Assembly (NCBI GenBank): GCA_013399015.1
Contig: VWZX01010908.1
Coordinates: 420,967-484,966 of the forward strand
Direction: 5' to 3'
Length of the DNA: 64,000 nt
DNA from: Galbula dea
Lineage: Eukaryota > Chordata > Aves > Piciformes > Galbulidae
The position numbers and the translations under genes are program-made. Below, one piece after another: positions 48,301-60,300 of this stretch. The stretch's first letter is position 1, and each line of letters begins with the position of its first letter. The notes under the pieces were generated by a model. It was not told where the DNA came from and made no database searches. It was given only the letters and a program-made list of their open reading frames with translations.

Positions 48301-51300
48301 TGCTCAGCAGAGGAGGGATGAGCACATGGAAGCAGGGAATATGGTTTAGATGTGGTTTGGGGCTGTAGGTCCAGGGCCCACATCCATTCTTTCTGTATTC
48401 AGGCTATCAACTGCTCAGAGCAGAAGGGGCAACAAGGACGGGAAGTGCTGTGTGGGCTCTGCAGTTGATCTCTTTAGGGCTCCCTGCCACTGAAACTTGA
48501 GTTTTCTTTTGAACTTGTTTCTCTCTCTTCTAAGTACAGCTGATTTTGGACAAACTCACAATCTCCAGGAGCTTAGGAAGCAAAGCTCCCAGAGAAGATG
48601 AGATCAGGGCTGCAGCAGTGGAAGTGAGGTGAGTGGCCCAGACTTCAGAGCAGAGCAGAGCGAGCACAGGAGCCATCAGGTGGTAAAGGCATGGACAAAG
48701 CACACTCCTCTCACCCATGGAAACCATCCCTTTGTGCAGCATCCCCAGAACTGGTCCCCTCTGCACCAGTGACTCTGTGACCCTGCTGAGCCCTCACTGA
48801 GCTGGGAGAAGGTGGTTTATTACCCTTGTTACCATGCTCAGAACACAAACCAACCCACTCAGGAGCAGCCCTCACACCTCTTGGCAGCAGGAAGTAAAGC
48901 TGAATGAGTAGCCCTCACCCACTCTGCTTCCAGAGCTTCACCTTCAGGTAGATGCTGAATTTTCCCCAGTTAATAAACCCCCTGCCACTGTCCAGAATGC
49001 AGTGGCCTTTCAGAGAGGAGAAACCAGCTCAGCTCAGCTTACTTAGGACAAAGGAATGAAACAGCATTCAGGAGGCTTAGTTTGTCAGCAGCTATAAACA
49101 GACAACCAGAAAAGGCTGTGAAAGTACAGAGTGTTCAGGAAGGGGAACTGGACTCACAGTGGCAAATGAGCCATTAATTTAATAGTTAATTATCTGAAAA
49201 CCTCCAAGGGCAAATGGAAGTCACTGGAGGAGAATCCTGGGAGAGTGGAAGCAAGTGGAAGAGAAACCTTCAGCAGCCTAGGGAATGGAAGAGGACTTGG
49301 TCATTCCCTTCTCACAGCCAACGTTTAATCCCTTTCTCCTTCCCAATCATCCCAGAGCAGGAAATAAAGACAAATTCTTCAGCTGCTGCAGATGAGTGCA
49401 AGTGCTCTGCACACAGCTAGACAGCTCCTCAGTTGTGTAAGTGGGTGTAGCTCCATTTCTACCTGCTTGGGATCTGGCCTAAAGAATTTTAATGTATGTC
49501 TCAGGGTTAATAACCTGCACTGTTGTTGGTAATAACACTGTGCTTTGATGTCTATTTTCTGCAAGCTAAGAGACCCATCATGCATGCAAGCAGCTGCAGG
49601 AGAATTAGCTCCAGAGAGCAAAAGCAAAATGAAGCTAACCTCTTTCCTAGCTCACTGCGTCCCATGACAGCAGCTGGAAGGATCCTCTTCTCCTTGGGGA
49701 CCTAGGAGAAGGGAGAACAAAGAGTTTGTTTATTGTTAGACTTTATGAATGGAAAGCAGAGGTAAAATTAGCCTTGTCTGGGCAGCAAGTGAAGTCTCCC
49801 AGACAAAACACTAGGTGGAAAATAAACACTGGCTGAGGACAGAGGAGACCTGGGCTCTCTGGCTGGGCTTCTGCCATGGGTTCCCCAGGTAACCTTAGGC
49901 AAGCCACAGCTCCTTCTTCTGGGAAGGACCCAAGGGAATGGGAACACCAACCCTGGTGGGGTCACTTAGGGCTAAATCACAGCCACATTTCTTGAAGCTC
50001 CATTCTGCAGCAGCACTGATAAAGTAAAGATGCCAGGGTGGTGCAAGGGCCATCAGCTACTGTAGGTCCAGGTCTCTCTAAGCATTGCTCTTCCCTACCT
50101 GAAAGCTGTCAGGTACAACAAAACCCTAAAGCACCAGCCTGAGACTCCAGACACCTGGCTTCAGTTTTCCACCCTGCTCTGGGTTCCCTCCACAGCATGA
50201 TGCTGTTTTGTGCCTCAGTTTACCATCTTCCCCCTGGGGATAACAGTGGCACACATACCTGGAGGTGTTCTGAGGGTCACTGCACAAACAAGTGGAGAGC
50301 TCAGCAGCTGGATCCCCTCCTAAGGTGGCTGAGGACATGTTTTACCTCCACCCTTCTCCTCTGGGATGTGGCTGAGGACATATTTCACCTCCACCCTTCT
50401 CCTCTGGGACAAAGTCCCTCAAGACTCCAGCCCCAGTGGGAACTTACCATGTAGTAGTCATAGAGGAGGCTCAGGGCAGCCACACTGTCATCATCTCCAT
50501 TCACCCTCATCATGGCTTTGGTGGCTGCAGTCAAGGGATTCTCCAGGTAGGTTTTCCAGGCTTCATCTTCACTGGTGTAGGGAAACTTCTGGAAGCTCAT
50601 GGTGTCATTCTTCATGAGGCGCAGGGATCTGAAGCTGGAGCAGAGCAGAAGGAAGGGAGCTCATTCCTCCCAGCAATTCCATGCCACCCAGCTGGACACA
50701 GGAAAGGCTGGAATGGGGAAGGAATGCTGTCCTGAGCCTTAACTCCCACAGCCTTTGGGGTTGCCAATCCTTCTGCAGCTATGGACAAAATGAGGCCAGG
50801 CTGTGCAGAGGCAGAGGGACCTCTGCTTCCCTCCTCCTGGCCCAGGGCTCCAACCACCACCAGAGCATCTGCAACTGCTCCTCTCTCAGCAAACACACAC
50901 CACCAACCAGGCAGGGCAAGGGCAAGGAGGGATGTGGGCCAGGAACTGGAGCTCAGTGTGAGCAGGAAACTCAGCAGAGAGCAGCTCAGGTGTAAGTGAT
51001 CACTCAGTGGTCACAGAACTTCACCTCTCCAGATGAAACCAAACTGCATCGTTTTTCCTTGCTGTAGTTCATGGGTTTAAAACTTCACTTCAATCTAGCT
51101 CAGCTGTGTGTGAGTTTACACAGAGGGAAGCAGACAGGCAGATCACAACACCCTCCCTTCCCCAAAAAGATTCCTGCCAGAGGTGAGGCTGCTGGGACTA
51201 CGTGAGCTGAGAGGCAACATACCAAACCAATGCTCTGCCTGGCCTCTCTTCTGGCACTTTCTCTAGGCCTCTCCATCTTACCTTGACAAACTGTCAGACA

Positions 51301-54300
51301 CTTAATTACCCAAACATTGGTCATCTTTCCTTTTCCTCCAGCAAATCCTCCTCCCAGCCAGCACAGAAGTGCCTCTGCACATTTCCTGCCTGCTCCATGC
51401 TGCAGGCTCAGCCTGCTCAGAGGAGAGGATCAGGCAGTGACCCTGCTCCTGTCACAGCCTCAGCCACAGGTACACTGTCACCACAACAGCTCGTAGTGGC
51501 CATCATAAAAACCAAGTTAGTAGCCAAAAGTGACTTCTCCATCACAATGCAAATGTCCAGGAAGGGCAGACTGGGTTTTATCAGCAGAAGACATTAGAAG
51601 AAGATTTCTTTCTATCTCCCAAGCTGCCAAGAGCAGAACTCCCTCAGCTGCTGGTTGTTTTGATGGAAAGGCAACCAAGACCTACAGGAGGTGTAGGCCA
51701 GGATGCTCCATTTCAATGGCACTTCTACAAGGAATATGCTGTTTCCATTAATCTACTCTCCATGTGTTTACAGTAAGTCCCAGGCTAGACTTTTAAATGA
51801 ATCAGAGAACAACAATTCCTCCTGAAAGGAATCTGGCAGCTCTGAGCCTCCCAACTCTTGCTAACCACGACAGAAGCTGCCAGCCCCTCTGGTGGGAGCT
51901 GCCCACGCTGCCAGGGGGAAAAGCTGAGAGCTCAGTGGTTGCTCCTGGGCTAGAAGGGTGCAGAGGTAGACCTCAGATGGGGTGAAGGATGCTGGTCCAT
52001 CCTCCCTGGCAGCTCCACTAAGACAGCTTCACTCCTGCACATGCCCCAGCCTCCCACGCTGCTGTGTCTCCCCCAGGGAATCCACACAGGAACCATGCAG
52101 GGATAATTCTGGAGATGCTTCTGGATCAGACTCAGGAGGTCTCCTTGCCTGAGCAGAGTGGCAGCTCTACACTGGCACCCAACCTCTCCCTGAACAGCAC
52201 AGAGCAGAGAGTCAGACAATCACAAAATGGTTTGGGTTGGAGGAGACCTTAAAGCTCATCTAGCTCCAACCCTCCTGCCATGGGCAGAGACACCTTCCAC
52301 CAGACCAGGCTGCTCCAGGCCTCATCCAGCCTGGTTTTGAACACTGCCAGGGGTGGAGCACCCACAGCTTCTCTGGGCAACCTGCTCCAGTCTCTCACCA
52401 GCCTCTGAGCAAAGAATTTCTTCCCAACACCTAATCCAGCCCTAGGCTCAGCCATCAAGGGCTGCCTCTGCTGCCCCTGTCACCTTCTTACTGAAGAACA
52501 TGTTGCTTGCACACAGAGCCCCTCCACAGCGAGCTGGGCAGGAGAGAAGCTGCTTCCAGCTCTGCTAGTGGCCTGAGGCACCCAATTCCCACAGGTCTCT
52601 CTGCTCACGTGGCAGCAGGCACCTGAGCTCAGGTAGCTCCAGAAAGCAGCTGCTTCCATGGCCCAGTTCTGGCCACCTCCTGCTCCCATCCCACGCCGGG
52701 CTAACGGAGATGCTGAGTTCACTCCTCTTCTGCCTCACACAGGGGATGAAGCACTAGCACCGGTTTCACCCTGAGCATGAAACTCCACCAGGTGCTTCGG
52801 GAGTTTCGTTGTCTTTAGGGTTTCTCACGCAGTGCTCCCCTCCCTCCTGCCCTCCCTCTCTCCCTCCCCGGCAGTGCCGCTGCTGTCTCCACGGAGAGCA
52901 ATCAGCGTGACTCAGATTTCAGTGCTGTCGACTTGAGCTGTTCTGTCCTGTCTGGACAGGAATCCTCACCCCTTCTCAATCCCATCTTCTCAAGGAAGAA
53001 TAGGCAGCAACAGAGCTTGCTCTCAGGGTGAGACTCAGCTCCTATCACTTGTAATCAACACAGATAAACACAGCACGGTAAGATGGAGCAACAAAGCAGT
53101 CAGGAGCCTAAAAAAGCACAAGGAACAAGGCTCTGGAGCTTATTGTCCCTCACTGGAGCCCTCAGCTGGAGCACTGCTCGCCGGGGGACTCTGTTCTGCC
53201 TTCCAGCCTTGTCACTGTGGTGTGGCACAAGCACTGTGTGCACAAGCAGCTGCTGCTTTGGCATTTGATCACCTGGTCTGTGCTCTGGAGGCAGAGAGAA
53301 GGTGCAAGGGGAGCTTGAGATCTCAACTACTTGGAGCTGTGGCCAGTTTATGACGACTAGAGGCTTGAGAAGTGCCCTAGGAGCCTGCAACTCACTTTCA
53401 CATGTGGCTCTGGCTGTGCTGCTTGCAGACATGACCACCTCATCACTGCCTGCCCCACACCTCTGCTAGGAGGTTCCTGCAGCAGAGGTGGCACAATGGA
53501 AAGCCTGTCCCACCCTCAACCTGCCATGTGGCACTTTCCTGAAGTCAAATGCTGTGCCCTGACCTTGGAAGAGCCAAAACTTGGGCACCTGTTGCCTTAA
53601 TGGTGCAGCAAACTCCAGCAGAAAGGGGGGGCTGGGCCATGAGGACAGCACCACTTTAGGTTAATCCAGCAAGACTCACTGGAGGCTTCAGCCAGGACCT
53701 TGTAGTGCTTAGAAACCACCAAGTCCTTGCAAGTCAGTGAGCCAAGAGCACAGCAACACAGCAGCTCCCCCCATCTGCTGGTCCCAGTGAGCTCCCAGTT
53801 GTTCCATCTTCTCTCTCCTCCGGAGTTCCTATGATCCCCAGCAGCCTCTGAGCTATGAGTGGAGCTCCGTGGGCTGCCCCAGCCAAACCCCTGCAGCCAG
53901 GGCAGAATGCAGCCTCCAGCACACCTCCCTCTTCCCGAGGCTGCCTCTACTCTGACCCTGCTCCAGAGGCCAACAGGGCTAGGCAGCCTCTGCAGAAAGA
54001 AGGGGATGTGAAGAGACAAGCAGAGATGCTGACATGTTTACAGGCACCTCTGACATCAACTGCATTTCAGTTCCTGCAGCTACAGGAAACCATCAGGTCA
54101 GTCTGCCTCTGCAGCCCACTTCCAACTCCACGTTAGCAACCCCTGGGAAGTAGGGGTGCAGGAAAGAGACACCCAAATCCAGACCAGACACACAGCAGCT
54201 TCACCTCCACTGCTCCCTGGGATGCCTCTGCCTTGTTTGCCCACTGCAGACTGCTCTCTGGCAAAACAAACTGTCCTTTGCTGGGCAGTCACCTCGGTGT

Positions 54301-57300
54301 GGTGGCTCAGACCAGGGGAGGGTGGGTTAGGGAACACAAACATGTGGCACCAGCAGCACAGACTCACCCCCTGGAGCCTGTGCAAAGCAGGATTTGGGGA
54401 AGGGAGCAGTCTGTTTGTTTCCAAGCAGTTTCAAACCTGACAGAAGCTGATGCCAGCTCCCTCTCCCTGCTCCATCCCACCCAGTCTCTGTTTCCCCTAT
54501 TTCTCTGTCAAGTCTACCAGAGCAGTGGCCTCCTGGCTGTGAGCAAACACTTGGGGCTGTGCTGAAAGAGGAGAACATGCCCAAAGGGGCTAGGTGGGGA
54601 GATCAGCCAAGCAGGGAAGAAACCTTTGTATTCCTTTTGCCTTTTGTTGAGTCCCAGCAGGTGTTTCTGCTGCCCTTCAGCTCTGTTCTCTCCCCTATAA
54701 CTGATCAAGCCTCCAACCTCAGTATTAGCCATATCAGATGCTGATGGCTCCAGAGGAACATCACACTGTCCAAGGAGCAGAGAATCCATGGCAACCAGCA
54801 GCAGGGAGTCAAAGCCACAGAAGAGAGACCTTGGGTGCAGGACTTCAGAGCTACTCCAGGCAGCTCCCACAGGAGCTTTCAGCAGCTCTGCTTTGTGCAT
54901 GGCACTCCTCTCCCTGCTGAAAGAACCTTGATGTCCCCAAGAGTCTCTCATCAACCATATGGGGAAGGATCAGCACTACACTGCAGAGAGCAGGCTGAGG
55001 AGGAGCAGCATTCACCCTGACTGCTCTCTCTCTACAGCCCCTCCCTTGCCAAAGCAGAAGAGCATCCACAAAGTGGCCTGCTCAACAAATCCAAATTTCT
55101 CAGCTAAATTCTGACTTCACCCTGCCTTTGCAAGTGTAATCAAGAAAGAAACACATCTGAAGGCAGTGTGGCAGCGGAGCCATCAGTGAGCAGAGTCACA
55201 GACCCATTCCCAGTCAGGGAAAGATCCAGAGAAAGACAGCAGCAGGAAAAAAGTAACCCACAGAAAGAAACACAACAAACACACAGAGCAGTAATGAGAA
55301 ACCCTGCCTAGGTGCCAGGGACACCAGAGTGTCCAAGACCACCACTAACCTCAGGGACCCTGCCCTGCACTGCCTCTGGCAGCTGGGTAACAATGCAGAC
55401 TCTGTCACCAGATCTCTTCAGGGGCTGGATCAGCCCCAGGGCAGTGCAGAACGTTAACTCAGCACAACAGCTCCGTGTTTCCCAGCCATCCACCCCCCAG
55501 AGGCAGGGCACAAGCTCCTCTTGCTCCTGGAAGCACACGCGTTGAGAGGCTAAGCCCATGGGACTCATCCAGACGCCCTGTGCACACAGCAAGGTCCTAA
55601 GGGCTGGCAGGAATGTGCAGTGGTTGGGATGGAAAGGAAAGAGATCAGGAACATCTCTGAGAAGTGGCTCTTGCTGCCCAGAAGGGCACCGAGAGTCTTC
55701 AGCATCGATGCTCAGCACCACGCAGGATGCTGGGATAGCCACGCAGCTGGCTCTGGCTGTAGAGCAGGAAGGGAGGGGTGGGTCCTCATGGGAGGCATGG
55801 ACCAGGGTGCTGTGTGTTGTGCTGGCACCTGGGGACACAGAAGCCTGCTGAGCTCTCTGAATCCCCCAGCCCAGATCTCCTGCAATGCTGAAGTCAGTTG
55901 GAACCTGATCAAAGCTTGTGGAGCAGCCAGAGCTTCCAGGGGCTGGCACTGCCTGGGTGCCCTGCAGGGAGCTGGCCTCTCTCCACCCTCTGGCTCACTC
56001 ACAGCTCTTTAGGACCCACAGACCCGAGCTCTAAGCTCAGAATTAGTCTTCCCTTCTGACCCCTGCTTAACTCACTGCTTTTGGAGCTATTTAGGATCAC
56101 AGCAGAAGAACCCAAGGGGTGGGGACTTAGCCAAGGCTGCTCAGTGAAGATGTGAGAACAGAAGCAGAGCTGAAGCTCTGCTATAAACCTCACCAGCATG
56201 GGACTGCTTTCTGCCCTTCTAGCCTGAAGGGCTCCATGAGAGCACTGAGTGTTGACTGATGTTTGGGGGACACCAGCTGGCATTGTGTAGTAGGGATCCA
56301 CCCACAGCATCCCACTGCACAAAGGAGCCCTGCTGCAATGCCTTCCCTACCTAACACAGCAAATGACAGCACACAGCCACTTTGCAGCTCAGGAATCATG
56401 GCTGATCTGTTCCAGAAGCAGTGTGTGATGTCAGATGCTTTGCTTTTGAGGTGACCTGAGTTTCAGGCTGATCTGCCTCCAAAGGGAGGACACAAAAAGC
56501 CAGCAGGCCCCTGACTGAGCATCTGCTACCACCTGGCACTTTGGGCATCTTGGGCTAAACTTCTACTCCCTCTCTTCTGTTCCTGGTACCCAGATAAGGA
56601 CACCATGTACACATGAATTCACCAACACAACCCTTCATCTCCACCAGCACACCCCACACTCTGTCACCCTGGGTTGAAGCTCCCAGGAGAGGTCACCCAT
56701 GATGAGAAAGCTTCACAACTCCAGACTCTAGGTTTTTCCAGTTATCTTTTTTGTTTCCAGTGCCCATGGATTTTTTTTTTCCCACATCCCAAACCCTAGC
56801 TCCTTGCTATTAGATTTTGCATTCTCATCTATGTACTGACTCCAGGAGCTGTGCCTTTCAGAGGAAAGAACCAAAACTCACAGTTTTACCAGGCTTAGAT
56901 TAAAGACACCAATGGCAGCACTACAGGGATATGAAATCTTTGCTGACAAAGTTTGTTTCTTTTTTACTGCTCTTCAGGTAATCTGCTTTTACTCTAGTGG
57001 TTGACTGTTATGGGTTGTTTGTACTGTAGCAGGGCCCAGAGATCCTGACTGTGACCAGAGTCAAGTTTTAGTCAGGTTTCTGTACTTCCCTCACCAGAGG
57101 ATCCTGCAGCAACACACTGAAGCATGTGACACAGCTCTGGGTGAGCTATGAGTGAACCTCAGCACTCCTTCAAGACAGCAGCAAGAGCAGAGATGAAACT
57201 TAACCTCACAGGGGCTTTGCCACTTCAGAGTTGTGTGTTCTCAGGCTTGCTCTGAGAGCCAACAGAGCAGTTGGGTTCCCCCATGTCAGGCTGGGATGTG

Positions 57301-60300
57301 CTGATCACCTCCTATTGCCTGTAAAGTCAGCCAGCTAACAGATTTGGCCCCTGGGTTTCAGCTGCCTGAAGGGGAGGGAGGTGAATCCTCAGGGCATTGC
57401 TCAAGAGGGCACAGGAAGTGTGTGTCAGGGCAGGACACTCCAGATGAACCTCCTGAGGCAGCCTGCTCCCCTGAACCTGCCAGGGTACCCCTGCTCCCTC
57501 AGCTGTGCTGGGGGTGAGCTGCACACACAGCCTGGCTTGGCTCTAACCTTCTCCTCTTCCTTCCCATCCTGAAGGGAACTTTTCAGGCTGGTCACATCTC
57601 AGTTGCCCAGATCTCCTGTAAAGTGCTTGGCTGCTGCTCTCTGTGTCTACACTCCAATGTGCTCTGATTCAGGGCATCCTGTGCACATCTGGCCCTCAGG
57701 GTCAGCCAGGTCTTTGGCTTTGCTGTTTAATTAAAGAAAATAATGCAATGTGTTTCAAAGAATGTTTCTGCCAAACAAATAGGATTCATCCTGCTCTGGG
57801 TATAACCCAATTACACAATGCATTTCTGAAGAGCAAACATCACAGCTCAGACAGCAAAGGCAGAAGGATGAAAAGAAACAAAACCTTGACACAAACAAGT
57901 GGCTGGAACCCAGGAACTGAGTCCCTGGTGCATGGCACCTGCTTTTCTCCTCTGAGCACCTGTGGTGATGAACAAGCTGGAGACAAGGGACATTTTCCAT
58001 GTCCAGAGAAGGGCAATGATGCTGGTGAAGGGTCTAGAGCACAAGTGTTGTGAGGAGCAGCTGAGGGAACTGGGGTTGGTTAGTCTGGAGAAAAGAAGGC
58101 TCAGGGGAGACCTTCTCACTCTCTGCAACTCCCTGAAAGGAGGCTGGAGCCAGGTAGGGGTTGGTCTCTTCTCCCAAAGAACAGGCAATAAGACAAGAGG
58201 AAACAGCCTAAAATTGTGCCAGGGGAGGTTTAGGTTGGATATTAGGAACAATTCCTTCCCTGAAAGAGGGGTTAAGGATTGGCCCAGGCTGCCCAGGGCA
58301 GTGGTGGAGTCACCATCCATGGAGGGGTTCAAAAGCCATGGGCCATGGTTTGGTGGTGACCTGGCAATGTTGGGTTAACAATTGGACTCAATGATCTTAG
58401 AGGTCTTTTCCAGCCTTAATGATTCCATGATTTCTGGATCAGAGCTACCCTCACCCACACCAGAATCCCAGCTACCAGCCAGAGCAACAGGAAGAATAAC
58501 AAACCCATCATCACATTTCTCCTCTTGCAAGCCTTTGAAAGATGAGTGCTAGGAACAGAGCCCCAGCCAGGATACACTCCTGTGCTATGGAAGCAGCTCC
58601 ACTGATTCACACCTCTTCCAGCTGGTGCCTTCACCATCCCTGAGCACAGGGTGTGAGGCCTGCAGCAAGCAGCAGCAGCAGCACTCTCCCTGCCCAGCAC
58701 TTGCAGGTGCAATGGAAGTGCAAGTGCCTTTTCAGCTGAATGCTTCACAGCCACCCCCAGTTTAAGCACCAGCCTGGAGAAAGCAGGAGGAGATCCTCAG
58801 CACTGCAACTGTCTCGAGTCTCTGGAATCACAGCAATGAACCAATCAGCTGACAACAGGACCCAAAGCATCAAAGCAGAGATGCTATGTAAATGTTGCTT
58901 TATCTCTGCTTTGAGTCTGGAGTTTATTCAGAGGGCTGGAGCCCTTTGTTGTTGGGCATTGCCGAGCAGTTATTTGCTTCTCGTGTCTTTAATTTACAAA
59001 TCTCTCCTCCTCTTTACATAACTTAAGCCAACCAAAGGCCAGCTCTTCCTTGGAAGCCTCCTCTGCTCCAGCACAGTTATCCCTTGTGTGCTTTGCTGCC
59101 AGGATTTTAGAGAAGGGCTTTAACTTTTCATTCACCAGGAGCATAACTCAAGTTTTAATAACACACCTTATGCATGACAAAAATTCGCTGCTGGCGCTGA
59201 TGGTTTCGACCACAAAACCACAGGGGGAGGAACTGCTGCTTAACTCTTTCAAGCCCACGCACTGCAGGGCTGGGGCAGGAGCTCGGTTCAGAAGACTATG
59301 GAAATGATCAGTTCCAATCACCTACAGTAGGCAAAACATCTCCTCCTCTCATGCCATGCCAGGCTCTTCCCAGTCCTGTCTGTGACATGCCAGTGGCAAA
59401 AGGGAGAGGGGAGGTTGCTCTCCCTCTGTCACCGTGTGTGACAGCCGTGGCTGGGATAGCACAGCTGCCTTCGGATCAGCCTCATCCTGCCACAGCTTCC
59501 CGGCTCGCATCCATCCTGCCCCTGCTCAGCCTGGCCTGGGGGGGTGGTGTGGAGAGCAAGGGTTGTAGGAGACACAGAGCCACAGGCTGCTGCCCTTATC
59601 AGCTCCTCCAAGCACTGCTCCTGAGAGCCCTTTCCTACAAAGCTGCACCCTCTGTGACTCTGGGCTGGGTGATTAACCAGAGGTTAACAGCTACTGCTGA
59701 GCTTTAGCAGCTCTTCACAGGGTTCCTCCTCCCCACTGACACCTTCTCCCCTCACAATAAACCCCAAAACTGTCTGAACTTTTCAGCTATGCCTTTGGTC
59801 CCACGAAGTTCCCAGCTCCCTTATCTCCTATCACTGCTCCCCGTCAGCCCCTGGGGAGCTTTTGGATGAGGTACTCCAGGCCCATTGTGCTCCTCGGTCC
59901 CTCCAGGAGCTGGCAGTGAGCCCCTGCTCCTGCTCCCTGACAAGGCACTAACTGGAGTCGTTAGACCTCCACTTTCTGGTCTCCACGGAGAATTCTTCCC
60001 ACCCAGCTGCAGGCTAGTGAACTAAAGTAAAACGTTCAGAGAGCTCAATCTCTAGGAGGTTTCCCAGAGCCTTTTAGCCCCGGAGGCAAGCAGAGCCCAC
60101 ATTGAGCTGGCCCCTAAGGAGTGGGAGCAGACAGCAACCTCTGCATCTGCCTCGCCAAAGGGATGCTGCTCCCCCTCAGCTCCCCCTCGCTGATGCCAAG
60201 GGCAGAGGGTTAACAGCCCGTTAGGAAGAGAAGAGTCAAGCAAGCATGTAATTCATCAGGTAACATAATGCCCCAGTCCATAATTAGTAATACATCAATC

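Noticed and set aside
55308..55949. 213-codon minus-strand ORF in GRHL3 intron 1
   Set aside because: No recognisable domain and equally open opposite-strand frames. It is best read as a chance ORF in intronic sequence.
57962..58378. 138-codon plus-strand ORF
   Set aside because: It lies within a CR1 LINE fragment and carries typical CR1 tail translation.
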